From NCBI RefSeq assembly GCF_004125265.1, contig NZ_RDTE01000003.1, positions 3,410,001 to 3,474,000 on the forward strand: DNA of 64,000 nucleotides, in the 5' to 3' direction. A model generated the notes under the pieces. It was not told the origin of the DNA. It was given only the letters and a program-made list of their open reading frames with translations, and did not search any database. Position 1 is the stretch's first letter. Each line of letters begins with the position of its first letter. This DNA is from Streptomyces lydicus. Lineage in GTDB: Bacteria; Actinomycetota; Actinomycetes; Streptomycetales; Streptomycetaceae. Shown piece after piece: positions 35,581 to 44,944 of this stretch. The position numbers were made by a program, and so were the translations under genes.

Positions 35581-36418
35581 GGTCCCCGTACCTTTCCATG
35601 AAGTCGCCGATCAGAGCGGCGGATTCGGGGGCTGACAGAGCATCCGCCCTGAGCACATCATAGGTCTGGCTGTGACGGGCGAAGGCGGCCGGATCGTCGT
35701 GGAAATGACCGCGTTCCAAAGACTCCGAGTAGAGCCAGCGTTCCCCTTCGGGCAGCGTGATCAGGGCCATGGATGCCTTGGGTCGCCGAACCTCGGGACG
35801 GTCGGCCGGGGCAACCTGAACGCGGATGTTGGCGTGCTGCCCGACCCTCAGCAAGTGCGCGCACTGGTCGCGCATGACTGCCGGACTCCCCACAACATTG
35901 CGTAGGCAGCTCTCATCCAGAACTGCCACGTACAACGGGCCGTTGACAGCCAGGAAGCGCCGCTGTCGGCTCAGTCGCGCCCGGACTCGCTCCTCCACCA
36001 CTTCAACCCTCGTGGTGCGGCGACTGAACAGCGCGTGGGCGTACTCAGGAGTCTGCAAGAGCCCCGGAATCACTTGCTCTTGATACGCACGCAGAGCCAC
36101 CGCCACCGCATCCATCTCCGCCCGCCGCTCGAACCAGTCCGGATGCTGCACCTCCGGGTACCAGTCGATCCGGCCCCATAACCGCAGCAGCACTCCGCCC
36201 GTCTGCAACAGTTCGTCGCACTGCCTGGCGAAGGATTCCTGCGGTACGCGCGTGCCCGCCTCCACGCGGGCGACCTGCGAGCGGTCGCATGGGATCTTGC
36301 GCGCCAGCCCCTGCTGCGTGTACCCCGCCGCCTCCCGGAAGTGCTTCAACACCTCCCCGAACACGGCGGCATTGGTGGCTGTCGGTCCACTCGCGGCATT
36401 GCGTCGTCGTCGGCTCAC
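35405..36418 (-). CDS. XRE family regulator with DUF5753 domain
   Basis: The 337-residue protein has an N-terminal HTH (VLKHFREAAGYTQQGLARKIPCDRSQVARVEAGTRVP, about residues 24-60) and a DUF5753 domain (VIPGLLQTPEYAHALF ... PLYVAVLDESCLRNVVGSP ... LPEGERWLYSESLERGHFHDDP). Members pair with DUF397 proteins and control development or antibiotic production. The family normally ends near LIGDFMERYG. Here the frame stays open another 57 residues (an Arg-rich repeated tail) through the DUF397 gene, so the usual stop seems lost or an overlap has evolved. The GTG at 36418 has AAGGGGG upstream. Confidence 0.85.
   Translation of the reverse strand: MSRRRRNAASGPTATNAAVFGEVLKHFREAAGYTQQGLARKIPCDRSQVARVEAGTRVPQESFARQCDELLQTGGVLLRLWGRIDWYPEVQHPDWFERRAEMDAVAVALRAYQEQVIPGLLQTPEYAHALFSRRTTRVEVVEERVRARLSRQRRFLAVNGPLYVAVLDESCLRNVVGSPAVMRDQCAHLLRVGQHANIRVQVAPADRPEVRRPKASMALITLPEGERWLYSESLERGHFHDDPAAFARHSQTYDVLRADALSAPESAALIGDFMERYGDHEQAPAEHSDMDEEQLQPRRRRRLYRGSAHLDEEQPQPRRRRQLHRNSPRYPRRRPRP
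35441..35560. repeat. 60-bp direct duplication inside the DUF397 gene
   Basis: Two adjacent 60-bp units (35441-35500, 35501-35560) differ at few positions. The duplication adds 20 residues to the DUF397 protein and also duplicates a DEEQ-Q-PRRRR segment in the overlapping regulator frame. Confidence 0.85.
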
Positions 36419-36569
36419 CGCATCCCCCTTGGTGCCAGATCGTGGGTGTCACGCGTCCGACGTTGCGGTCCCGCACTACGGGGCGCAACGCTGAACACAC
36501 CCAACGTAACGGTCCATCCGGCCGACTGCGCCGCCTTCTCGACCAACCAACCTCTGGGAGTCATTGAGC

Positions 36570-36899
36570 ATGAGTTACGACCGGGATGCCGCCCCTATGT
36601 GGCCGGGGCTGCGCCTGCTGCCGTGGGCGGGCGAAGGCGGGAAGCCGTGCTTCTTGTCGGCGGACGGCGCCGGGGGTGCGCTGTCGCGGCTGGCCGACGA
36701 GATCGAGGCGGAGCAGCTGTGCGACGGTGCCGACGTCCTCAAGGGCGCGGTGGCCGTACTGGACGACGGCAAGGCCGGGGAGCATGCACTGCGGCTGGCG
36801 TTGCGGGCGACCACCCAGGCGTTCGGCAATGTGCTGCGGGTCGCCGACAGCCGGGGCGCGCGCCTGCCGGTTCCGGACGGTGCTCACGAGGCGGACTGA
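36570..36899 (+). CDS. Hypothetical protein next to XRE/DUF397 pair, 109 aa
   Basis: I do not recognise a domain. The 109-residue protein has PMWPGLRLLPWAGEGGKPCFLSADGAGGALSRLADEIEAEQLCDGADVLKGAVAVLDDG, a composition typical of small Streptomyces proteins encoded divergently from XRE/DUF5753 genes. The ATG at 36570 has GGGAG 9 nt upstream. Neighbours suggest it belongs to the WhiJ-like regulatory locus. A terminator at 36951-36984 separates it from convergent mdh. Confidence 0.7.
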   Translation: MSYDRDAAPMWPGLRLLPWAGEGGKPCFLSADGAGGALSRLADEIEAEQLCDGADVLKGAVAVLDDGKAGEHALRLALRATTQAFGNVLRVADSRGARLPVPDGAHEAD

Positions 36900-36950
36900 G
36901 GCGGACTTACGCCAGGGGTGACGGGCGCCCCGGCCGGGCCCGCAACGACC

Positions 36951-36984
36951 GAGCCCGCACGGCCGTTGCGGGCCGTGCGGGCTC
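36951..36984. terminator. Bidirectional terminator between the 109-aa gene and mdh
   Basis: A perfect 14-bp inverted repeat (36951-36964 / 36971-36984) with a 6-nt loop lies between two converging stops. No T tract. Confidence 0.85.
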
Positions 36985-37030
36985 GTAGGTGCTGCGGTGC
37001 CGCCCCGCGTGGGGCGGCCGCTGCGGTGGG

Positions 37031-38023
<993 letters not shown>

Positions 38024-38579
38024 GGCGATCTCCTGCGCGGTGTTTTCCGGGGGCAAGCCCCTGGACCACCATGGGTGGCGGTGGGTGTCCCTGCCCAGCT
38101 ATCCGGGTCTCTTGGTATCGAGAGACCCGGCCGTCAGGCTATCGGACCCCCGCCCGGTCGAAGCGACGGGCCGGTGTGGAACACCTCACCGGGTGCTTCC
38201 GGGGCGCCCGTACGGGCTGCCCGTACGGGCGACTGTGGGGGGTCCGCCTACCCCGCGCGGTGTGCTCCGCGCCGGTACCGCAAGAAGGGGGCGGCGGCCG
38301 CCCGCTCAAGGAGGGGGGAGTGCGGGCGGCCGCCAGGTTGTGCCACACCCGTGGGGGGGATAACCGTCGTCTGCCCGAGATCCCTGAGGGCATGCCCCCT
38401 GAATTTCGGACAGCTTGCGGGGAGGGGGATCGGGGGCGGAGGCGGGGCCGGAAGCAGGGTGGGGGCGGGGCGGGAAGCGGGCCGGGCGGCGCGGTGGCCG
38501 GCCGGACGTCGCCCGCTTCCCAGCGGGTATGGCCGCCGATCGGCCGGCGGATCGGCCGGCCGACTGGCTGGCGGACCGG
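38024..38579. other. Intergenic region upstream of mdh, 556 bp
   Basis: This spacer holds the mdh leader and promoter. A 10-bp inverted repeat (38103-38112 / 38121-38130) about 80 bp before the mdh start may be an operator or RNA hairpin. It also holds a strong 13-bp hairpin (listed separately) and G-rich degenerate repeats of CGGATCGGCCGGC type near 38535-38585. No gene is convincing. Confidence 0.5.
38293..38334 (-). terminator. Probable terminator of the 399-aa HTH gene
   Basis: A perfect 13-bp inverted repeat (38293-38305 / 38322-38334) with a 16-nt loop lies about 245 nt beyond the 38580 stop. The distance makes the assignment moderate. Confidence 0.5.
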
Positions 38580-39779
38580 CTAGCGGACCGTCTGGGTGGC
38601 CCCGGTGGCCTGCCCGGCGGGCGTGGCCGGAACTGGACGGGCGCAGCTCTTGGCACCCGCCATGGTCGTCTGGCAGGCCGCGACCTTCGCCGGGTCGCCG
38701 GACACCGCGACCATCGGGGTGTAGGCGTCGCCACCCCGCTCGGCCTGCGCCGTGGCGCTGTGGCCGCCGGCGCTGATGGTGGCCTGGTCGCCCTGCGCCG
38801 CACGGCTGATCCGCGCCCAGGCGGTGTGGCAGACCGCGCTGTAGCGGACCTCGATCACCGAGCGCCCGGCCAGACCGCGGGACGGGGTGGTCGCGTGCGT
38901 CCCGCCGCAGCCCATTTTCTCCGGGTCCTTGCCCACGCAGCCCTCACCGGTGCAGTGCACCCCGGCCGGCAGGTCCGGCTTTGCGCTCGGCACGGCGGCG
39001 GGGGCGGCGGCCGGCTTCGTGGCCGGTCCGGCGGCCGGCTTCAGCAGGAGTACGGCGGCGCCGGCCACCAGCAGCGCGCCGACCGCACCGGCGACGAACA
39101 CGACCGTCCGGCCGCGGCGAGCCCGCTGGTTCGCGGGTGCGGCGGGTGAGGCGGGTGAGACCGGTGAGGCGGCCGTCGCCGGGGAGTGGCCCGCTGCCGA
39201 CTTTCCCGCTGCCATCCGCTCGGCGGGGAAGTCGGCGGTCGACGGGAGGTCCAGGCGCGGCTGTTGCGGCCACTGCACCGTCAGCGGCTCCGTCAGCGGC
39301 TCCGTCAGTGGCCCGGCGGCCTGCGGCGACTTCGCACCCTTGGCCTTCGCCGCCTTGGCTTCCTTTGCCGCTTTGGCTTCTGCCGCCTTGGCGGCCTTTG
39401 CGGACTTCGCCGTCGGCGCGGCCGCCGCCGGCGCCGTGTCGAACTCCCCCAGGGCAGCGCGCGCCTGGGCCACGCTGATCGCTTCCATGGTGACGTCCTG
39501 CCGCATCTCGGCCCGGCTCCAGGCCCGTTCGGCCAGCTCCCACAGCGTGGTGAGATGCGCGGGCTGCGCGCCGGTCACCTCGGCGAGCGCAACCACCGCG
39601 CGCAGCGGCGGCAGCAACCGCCCGCCCAGATACCGCTCCCAGGACGTCTTGCTGTAGCCCGTGCGGTCCGCGACGGCGGCCACACTCAGCCCGCTGCGGT
39701 CCACGAGCCTGCGCAGCTGACCGGTGAACTCCGCTACCTGCGGATCGAGTTCTTCCGGAAGCGCCTTCCAGCGAGGCAT
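38580..39779 (-). CDS. HTH-transmembrane regulator with DUF2690 domain
   Basis: The 399-residue protein has a cytoplasmic HTH (LSVAAVADRTGYSKTSWERYLGGRLLPPLRAVVALAEVTG, about residues 29-70), a long Ala/Lys-rich linker with an AAKAAKEAK-type charged helix, one membrane helix (TVVFVAGAVGALLVAGAAVLLL, about 224-246) and an extracytoplasmic DUF2690 domain (CTGEGCVGKDPEKMGCGG...VIEVRYSAVCHTAWARI). It could pass an envelope signal directly to DNA. It is paralogous to the two genes at 40020-41926 and to no other neighbour. Confidence 0.85.
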   Translation of the reverse strand: MPRWKALPEELDPQVAEFTGQLRRLVDRSGLSVAAVADRTGYSKTSWERYLGGRLLPPLRAVVALAEVTGAQPAHLTTLWELAERAWSRAEMRQDVTMEAISVAQARAALGEFDTAPAAAAPTAKSAKAAKAAEAKAAKEAKAAKAKGAKSPQAAGPLTEPLTEPLTVQWPQQPRLDLPSTADFPAERMAAGKSAAGHSPATAASPVSPASPAAPANQRARRGRTVVFVAGAVGALLVAGAAVLLLKPAAGPATKPAAAPAAVPSAKPDLPAGVHCTGEGCVGKDPEKMGCGGTHATTPSRGLAGRSVIEVRYSAVCHTAWARISRAAQGDQATISAGGHSATAQAERGGDAYTPMVAVSGDPAKVAACQTTMAGAKSCARPVPATPAGQATGATQTVR

Positions 39780-40019
39780 TGCCTCCCCCTATCCCCCCGC
39801 TTACGTGCGACAGCGGTTCCCCCGGTCCGCCCTCCTTGCTCCCGGCACGGATGCCCCCGGTCAGGACGGCAGTTCGCGTGCGCAGGCGCACGGGAGCGTC
39901 CGGGCACAGGTCATCCGCCCGCACACCCCGTGGCCCCCGCAGTGTCGCATTTCGACCGGACTCTGTACGAGTTCCGTACGTTTACTGACAAGAACAGCCC
40001 GCGCAACCCCCTCGGGGGC

Positions 40020-41015
40020 CTACGGTGCGAAGCACTCCCCTGCCCCGCCGCCCGCCGGGTAGAGACACAGGCGGATGCCCTCCGGCCCGCGGGCCACCGC
40101 CATCGGCGTGACGAGGTACCCCTCGGCGTCGAACCGGTCCACCACCCGTACCGACCGCGGCCGCGCCCCCGGCACCGACACCTCCAGACGGTCCCCGACC
40201 CGGCCGTTGCGGAGCCGTCCCCAGGCCGCGCCGCAGGCCTTGCCGTAACGGATCTGCACATGCTCCCCGCGGGCGGCGGTGCGCTCCACGGGCGTCACCA
40301 CCAGGTCGGGGAGTTCGCAGTACATCGACTCGGGATCCTCGCCGTCGCACGCCCTCGCCCGGCAGCCGGTCACCTCGGACGGTTCGGGCGCGGCACCTTT
40401 CCCCGGGCCGGCGCCCGTGCCCCCTCCTCCCACCCCGAAGGCCAGCACCGCCACCCCGACTGCCATGAGGCCGACGCAGGCACCGGCGACAACGGATACG
40501 GCGCGCTGCGGCAGCCGGGGGGACGGCGCACCGGCCGGGGCGCTTCCCGGGCTCGGGGCCGGTTCCGGGTTCAGGTTCTGGTCCGGGTCCGGGTCCGGGT
40601 TCGGGTCCGGGTTCGGGTCCGGGTTCGGGTCCGGGTTCGGGTCCGGGTTCGGGTCCGGTTCCGGGTCCGGTGACTCGCCGCGGTCCAGCACGGCGCCCCG
40701 GCCCGGCACCGTGCCCCTCCCCCGCATCGCGCCGCCGCCCGACCGCCCGCGTCCGCTCCAGGCCGCATCCGCCAGCTCCCACAGCGCCAGAAGCCTGCCG
40801 GACGGCTCCCCCGCCAGCCGGCACAGCGCCTCGACCGCACCCCGCGGCGGCAGCTTCTTCGCGTTGAGATAGCGCTCCCACGACGACTTGCTGTAGGGCG
40901 TCCGCTCGGCGAGTCCGGCCAGGGTGAGGCCCGTACGCTCCCTCAACTCCCGCATGTGCGCTGCCAGTCGGGAGCTCTCGACGCCCTGCCCCGGTTCGCC
41001 GCCCGGCCCGCTCAC
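40020..41015 (-). CDS. HTH-transmembrane regulator with DUF2690 domain and Pro-Asp repeat
   Basis: The 331-residue paralogue has an HTH (LTLAGLAERTPYSKSSWERYLNAKKLPPRGAVEAL), a PDPNPD repeat linker, a membrane helix (AVSVVAGACVGLMAVGVAVLAFGV) and a DUF2690-like outer domain (CRARACDGEDPESMYC...HVQIRYGKACGAAWGRL). A GTG start at 41015 that overlaps the upstream stop (GTGA) and follows GGAAGG is preferred over upstream alternatives. It is translationally coupled to the 41012-41926 gene. The repeat likely acts as a rigid spacer near the membrane. Confidence 0.82.
   Translation of the reverse strand: MSGPGGEPGQGVESSRLAAHMRELRERTGLTLAGLAERTPYSKSSWERYLNAKKLPPRGAVEALCRLAGEPSGRLLALWELADAAWSGRGRSGGGAMRGRGTVPGRGAVLDRGESPDPEPDPNPDPNPDPNPDPNPDPNPDPDPDQNLNPEPAPSPGSAPAGAPSPRLPQRAVSVVAGACVGLMAVGVAVLAFGVGGGGTGAGPGKGAAPEPSEVTGCRARACDGEDPESMYCELPDLVVTPVERTAARGEHVQIRYGKACGAAWGRLRNGRVGDRLEVSVPGARPRSVRVVDRFDAEGYLVTPMAVARGPEGIRLCLYPAGGGAGECFAP
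40597..40656. repeat. 12-bp tandem repeat encoding Pro-Asp-Pro-Asn
   Basis: Five perfect copies of GGGTTCGGGTCC (plus-strand sense), flanked by degenerate 6-bp GGGTCC/GGGTTC copies on both sides, encode the PDPN repeat on the minus strand. The tract is in frame, so length changes keep the protein open. Confidence 0.92.
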
Positions 41016-41926
41016 CGGCGTAACGCCTTCCAGGTGTCGGGGCCCACGATCCCGTCCGTGGGCAGCCCGGCCCTGGCCTGCAGACGCTTGACGGCACGCA
41101 GGGTCTTGCCGCCGACGATGCCGTCCACCACACCGGGGTCGTAGCCCTGGCGGTGCAGCAGACACTGCGCCTCGACGACGTCCCAGCCCGTCGCGCCGCG
41201 GTCCAGGATCGCCGTGCCGGTGCGGCTGTGCCCGGCGTACAGGGCGCCTGCCCGGCGCTGTACGGAGCAGGGGAAGGTCTCCCCCGGCCGATGGGTGAAG
41301 GTCGGCGCGGCGCCGGTCCCGCTGATGACCGGCACGGCGTCCGCGCCACTACTGCCTATCCCGGAGGCGTCCTCCCAGAGACGGGCGACCAGCAGCGCCG
41401 CACCGGCAATGACCAGCACGGCCAGGGCCCCCAGCACCAGCGGCCTGAGCGGCACTTGGCGACCGGCCGGGGCGGCGGTGGGTACCTCCGGTGCGGCAGG
41501 TGCGGCGGGTACGGCCGGTACGGCGGTGACAGCGGGTCCAGCGGGTACGGCTGCCTCGTCCCGCTCAGCCCCTGCCTCGTCCCGCTCAGCCCCCGCCTCG
41601 TCCCGCTCAGCCCCCGCCTCGGTCGCAGCCTCCGCCCCCGCCCCCGCCTGCGGCCGTTCCGCGTGCCAGGCCTGGGCGGCGACCTCGTGCAGCGCCAGCA
41701 GCCGGGTCGTATCGGCCTCGCAGATGCGCGCCAGCGCCTCCACCGCATCGCGCGGCGGCAGCTTCTTGCCGTTGAGATAGCGCTCCCAGGACGACTTGCT
41801 GTACGAGGTCCTGGCGGCGAGCGCGGCCAGGCTCAGGCCGCTGTGGTCCTTCAGTCGCCGTAACCGGACGATCAGGTACCGCACCCGGTGGTCCAGCGAT
41901 TCGGGCAGCCCTTTCCAACGCGACAT
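41012..41926 (-). CDS. HTH-transmembrane regulator with peptidoglycan-binding domain
   Basis: The 304-residue protein has an HTH (LSLAALAARTSYSKSSWERYLNGKKLPPRDAVEALARIC, about residues 30-70). A linker with three AGAERDE repeats follows, then one membrane helix (LVLGALAVLVIAGAALLVARL) and a C-terminal PG_binding_1-type domain (AQCLLHRQGYDPGVVDGIVGGKTLRAVKRLQARAGLPTDGIVGPDTW). It may tether a DNA-binding head to cell wall. The ATG at 41926 matches the paralogue at 39779; 41938 is possible. It is first in a coupled pair. Confidence 0.84.
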   Translation of the reverse strand: MSRWKGLPESLDHRVRYLIVRLRRLKDHSGLSLAALAARTSYSKSSWERYLNGKKLPPRDAVEALARICEADTTRLLALHEVAAQAWHAERPQAGAGAEAATEAGAERDEAGAERDEAGAERDEAAVPAGPAVTAVPAVPAAPAAPEVPTAAPAGRQVPLRPLVLGALAVLVIAGAALLVARLWEDASGIGSSGADAVPVISGTGAAPTFTHRPGETFPCSVQRRAGALYAGHSRTGTAILDRGATGWDVVEAQCLLHRQGYDPGVVDGIVGGKTLRAVKRLQARAGLPTDGIVGPDTWKALRR

Positions 41927-42459
41927 GTTCCACCCCATACGCGTTCGTTCTCCCCCGAGGCCATGAGCCCCCTGTGCCGCCGATGATGGCGCGGACACGG
42001 CTTCCCTTCCCGCTTTTTACGCTTTCCACGCGGTACCCGAACCGCCCCGCCGCTTCCTTCGCCGTCCCACCGCAGCGTCCACCCCGACGACGTCCCCGCA
42101 GGTCACAGCCGGGACATCCCACGGCGTCCGCAGACGGCGGCCACCGTGCGCCGGACACCGGCGGATGGAAGCACGACCGGTGGCACTCCCCCGGGCCGCA
42201 CGGCCCGCCCCACGACGCCTCCACCACCCTCCGCGCGCCGCCCCGCCGCACTCCGCGCGCCGCCCGTCCCTCGTCCGCCCTCGTACGACCTCACACGGCT
42301 CGTACGACCTCACACCACCGCTCGTACGCCCCCGCCCCGCCCCCGCACACCACAACGGCGGCCCGCCCTCTCCCGGAAGAGAGGACGGGCCGCCGCCGTC
42401 GCGCCGCACCGGCCGGTACGGCTACCGGCACAGCTGCCGGTACGGCCGGGGAGATCCCG
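41927..42459. other. Intergenic region, 533 bp
   Basis: It contains the promoter area of the HTH/PG-binding gene pair and a two-copy 19-bp direct repeat (42280-42298, 42299-42317) around CTCGTACGACCTCACAC. It also holds the terminator of the folD-DUF3017 unit (listed separately). Frames open across it are compositional and have no ribosome sites. Confidence 0.5.
42356..42395 (-). terminator. Terminator of the folD-DUF3017 unit
   Basis: 17-nt arms (42356-42372 / 42379-42395) with a 6-nt loop pair fully on the minus-strand RNA if one G.U wobble is allowed. The hairpin starts 65 nt beyond the DUF3017 stop. Confidence 0.8.
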
Positions 42460-42888
42460 CTACCACACGGTGAAGTGCACGATGTCGTCCAGGAACGGGA
42501 TGTGGATCCACGGCTTGGGCTGCACCATCAGCGCCAGCATCACGATCACAAAGCCGAGCCCCCCGTAGGTGGCCATATCGGTGAAGCGGGAGCGCACGGC
42601 CAGCATCCCCACCGACGGCAGCGCCCACCGCAGCACCGCGCCGGCCAGCAGGGAGAGCCCGATCACGATCGACCCGATACGGAACGCGTCGAGCGCCACG
42701 AGCAGTAGCCCGAGCCCGACCCCGCCCATCACGCTGAGCAGCGGCCACTGCCGGGCAGGCGCGGGGAAGCCGCCCGAGGCGGCCCGCCCGCCGCCTTCCG
42801 GCCGGGCGGTGTCGCGGGTCAGCGTCGGAAAGCGGCGCGAGGAGCGCTGTGGCTCACTGGCCCCGTCCGCATGCGCTTCGGCACCCAT
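42460..42888 (-). CDS. DUF3017 membrane protein
   Basis: The 142-residue protein has a polar, Pro/Arg-rich start and three membrane helices (PLLSVMGGVGLGLLLVAL; IGSIVIGLSLLAGAVLRWALP; MATYGGLGFVIVMLALMV). It ends KPWIHIPFLDDIVHFTVW. DUF3017 genes regularly follow folD in Streptomyces; their function is unknown. The start at 42888 lies 77 bp after the folD stop, so an operon is likely. Confidence 0.87.
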   Translation of the reverse strand: MGAEAHADGASEPQRSSRRFPTLTRDTARPEGGGRAASGGFPAPARQWPLLSVMGGVGLGLLLVALDAFRIGSIVIGLSLLAGAVLRWALPSVGMLAVRSRFTDMATYGGLGFVIVMLALMVQPKPWIHIPFLDDIVHFTVW

Positions 42889-42965
42889 GGCTGGCAGTCC
42901 CTTCGGTGTCCGGATCCGTCTGTCTCACCGTCTGTCTCAAGGACAGGGTCTCAGATCCCGTGTGA

Positions 42966-43820
42966 TCAGCCCGCCGCGCGCTCGGCGGCCTCGACGACGT
43001 TGACCAGCAGCTGGGCGCGGGTCATCGGGCCGACGCCGCCGGGGTTGGGGGCGACCCAGCCGGCCACCTCGGCGACGCCCGGGTGCACATCGCCGACGAT
43101 CTTGCCGGCCTCGTCGCGGCTGACGCCGACGTCCAGGACCGCCGCACCGGGCTTGACGTCCTCGGGCTTGATGATGTGCGGCACACCGGCCGCGGCGACG
43201 ATGATGTCGGCCTGCTTGAGGTGCGCGGACAGATCACGGGTGCCGGTGTGGCACTGGGTGACCGTGGCGTTCTCGGACTTGCGGGTGAGGACCAGCGGCA
43301 TCGGACGGCCGATGGTGATGCCGCGGCCGACGACCACCACATGCGCGCCCTTGATCTCGACCTCGTGACGGCGCAGCAGCTGGACGATGCCGTACGGGGT
43401 GCACGGCAGCGGGCCCTCGATGCCGAGCACCAGGCGTCCCAGGCTCATCGGGTGCAGTCCGTCGGCGTCCTTGGCCGGATCCATCAGTTCCAGGACACGG
43501 TTGGCGTCGATGCCCTTGGGGAGCGGGAGTTGGACGATGTAGCCGGTGCAGGACGGGTCCTCGTTCAGCTCGCGGACGACCGCCTCGATCTCCTCCTGGG
43601 TGGCGGTCTCCGGCAGCTCGCGCTGGATGGAGGCGATGCCGACCTGGGCGCAGTCGCGGTGCTTGCCGTTGACGTACCAGCGGCTGCCCGGGTCGTCGCC
43701 CACCAGGAGGGTGCCCAGACCGGGCTGCACGCCCTTGGCCTTCAGCGCTTCGACGCGGGTGGTGAGCTCGGACTTGATAGCGGCTGCGGTGGCCTTGCCA
43801 TCCAGGATCTGGGCAGTCAT
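42966..43820 (-). CDS. folD: Bifunctional methylenetetrahydrofolate dehydrogenase / cyclohydrolase
   Basis: The 284-residue enzyme interconverts methylene-, methenyl- and 10-formyl-tetrahydrofolate using NADP. It supplies formyl groups for purN and purH, also in this window. Family marks are the catalytic Tyr-Lys in YVNGKHRDCAQVGI, GYIVQLPLPKGID, PCTPYGIVQLL and the cofactor loop VVVGRGITIGRPM. In that loop the common Ser after GR is Gly here, a variant often seen in actinobacteria. The ATG at 43820 gives the family start MTAQILDGK. Confidence 0.96.
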   Translation of the reverse strand: MTAQILDGKATAAAIKSELTTRVEALKAKGVQPGLGTLLVGDDPGSRWYVNGKHRDCAQVGIASIQRELPETATQEEIEAVVRELNEDPSCTGYIVQLPLPKGIDANRVLELMDPAKDADGLHPMSLGRLVLGIEGPLPCTPYGIVQLLRRHEVEIKGAHVVVVGRGITIGRPMPLVLTRKSENATVTQCHTGTRDLSAHLKQADIIVAAAGVPHIIKPEDVKPGAAVLDVGVSRDEAGKIVGDVHPGVAEVAGWVAPNPGGVGPMTRAQLLVNVVEAAERAAG

Positions 43821-44062
43821 ACCCCCCATCTTCGCGGATGAGGGCGGCGGCGTTCCAATCAGGGCATGCGGGGCGCCGATGGCCGGAATTGATCATTGCA
43901 CTTGGACAACAGCCGGGGGCCTTGACTGGACAGAGTGAATGCGCAACTAGAAGGATTGACACACAGTGCCGCAGGCTTTGTCGGGGGGTGGCCAGTGAAT
44001 CCTGTTTTTCCTCCGAGTCACGCCGCGTCGTGCCGTAGTCACCCAACGGAGGAAAACAGCAG

Positions 44063-44833
44063 ATGAGTTTCGGCGACCCGAACAACCCCTACGGCCAGCC
44101 ACAGCCGCCGCAGGGCCCGTACGGGCAGCAGCCGCAGGCGCCGCAGGGCCCGTACGGCCAGCAGCCCCCCGTCCCGCCGCAGGGACAGCCCGGCTACGGG
44201 TACCCCCAGCAGGCCCCGCAGCAGCAGCCCTACGGCTACCCCCAGCAGCAGGTCCCGCAGCAGCAGGTCCCGCAGCAGCAGGCGTACGGCTACCCGCAGC
44301 AGGCGGCGGCCCCCTACGGCCAGCCGGGGATGCCGGGCATGGGCATGCCGACGGGGTACGCGAGCTGGGGTGCGCGGCTGTGCGCCACGCTCATCGACGG
44401 CCTGGTCGTGGCCCTGGTGCCGGGCATCCTGTTCTCGATCGGGTTCGGCATGGTCTTCTCCGCCGCGAGCAAGCTCGACAGCTGTGCCTTTGACGATTAC
44501 AACTGCCGGGCGGAAGCGTCTTCGTCCGCCTCGCCGGGCGTCGCCCTCCTCCTGTTCGTCATCGCCAGCCTGGCGATGACGGCGGGCGGCATCTTCATGC
44601 TCATCCAGGAAGGCAACAAGGGCCAGACCATTGGCAAGAAGGCCATGAGCATCCGGGTGGTCCGCGAGGACACCGGTCAGCCGCTCGGCTTCGGCATGGC
44701 CTTCGTCCGCCGCCTGGCGCACTTCCTCGACAGCATCGCGTGCGGCGTCGGCTGGCTGTGGCCGCTGTGGGACGACAAGGCCCAGACCTTCGCCGACAAG
44801 GCCGTGGCCTCAGTGGTCGTCAAGACCCAGTAA
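44063..44833 (+). CDS. RDD family membrane protein with PQ-rich N-terminus
   Basis: The 256-residue protein has an N-terminal 90-residue Pro/Gln/Gly/Tyr tract (repeats of GPYGQQPQ and YGYPQQ). An RDD domain follows (SWGARLCATLIDGLVVALVPGILFSIGFGMVF ... GQTIGKKAMSIRVVREDTGQPLGFGMAFVRRLAHFLDS). It has three membrane helices. RDD proteins are poorly understood, with some acting in ion transport. The tract may form a flexible or condensing tail on the cytoplasmic side. The upstream 43821-44062 region has a possible TTGACT -35 near 43922 but no clear -10. A hairpin follows the gene. Confidence 0.88.
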   Translation: MSFGDPNNPYGQPQPPQGPYGQQPQAPQGPYGQQPPVPPQGQPGYGYPQQAPQQQPYGYPQQQVPQQQVPQQQAYGYPQQAAAPYGQPGMPGMGMPTGYASWGARLCATLIDGLVVALVPGILFSIGFGMVFSAASKLDSCAFDDYNCRAEASSSASPGVALLLFVIASLAMTAGGIFMLIQEGNKGQTIGKKAMSIRVVREDTGQPLGFGMAFVRRLAHFLDSIACGVGWLWPLWDDKAQTFADKAVASVVVKTQ

Positions 44834-44870
44834 GCGGTTGGGGGTGCCCCCCGGCCCGAGGTGTACCACT

Positions 44871-44913
44871 CCGTGAAGGCCCCCTCGCCCCTGCGCGACC
44901 GGGGCCTTCACGG
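44871..44913 (+). terminator. Hairpin terminator after the RDD gene
   Basis: A perfect 13-bp stem (44871-44883 / 44901-44913) with a 17-nt loop lies between the RDD gene and the next codirectional gene. Confidence 0.75.
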
Positions 44914-44944
44914 CTCCGTTCACGTCGTATGAAGGACACCGCTA

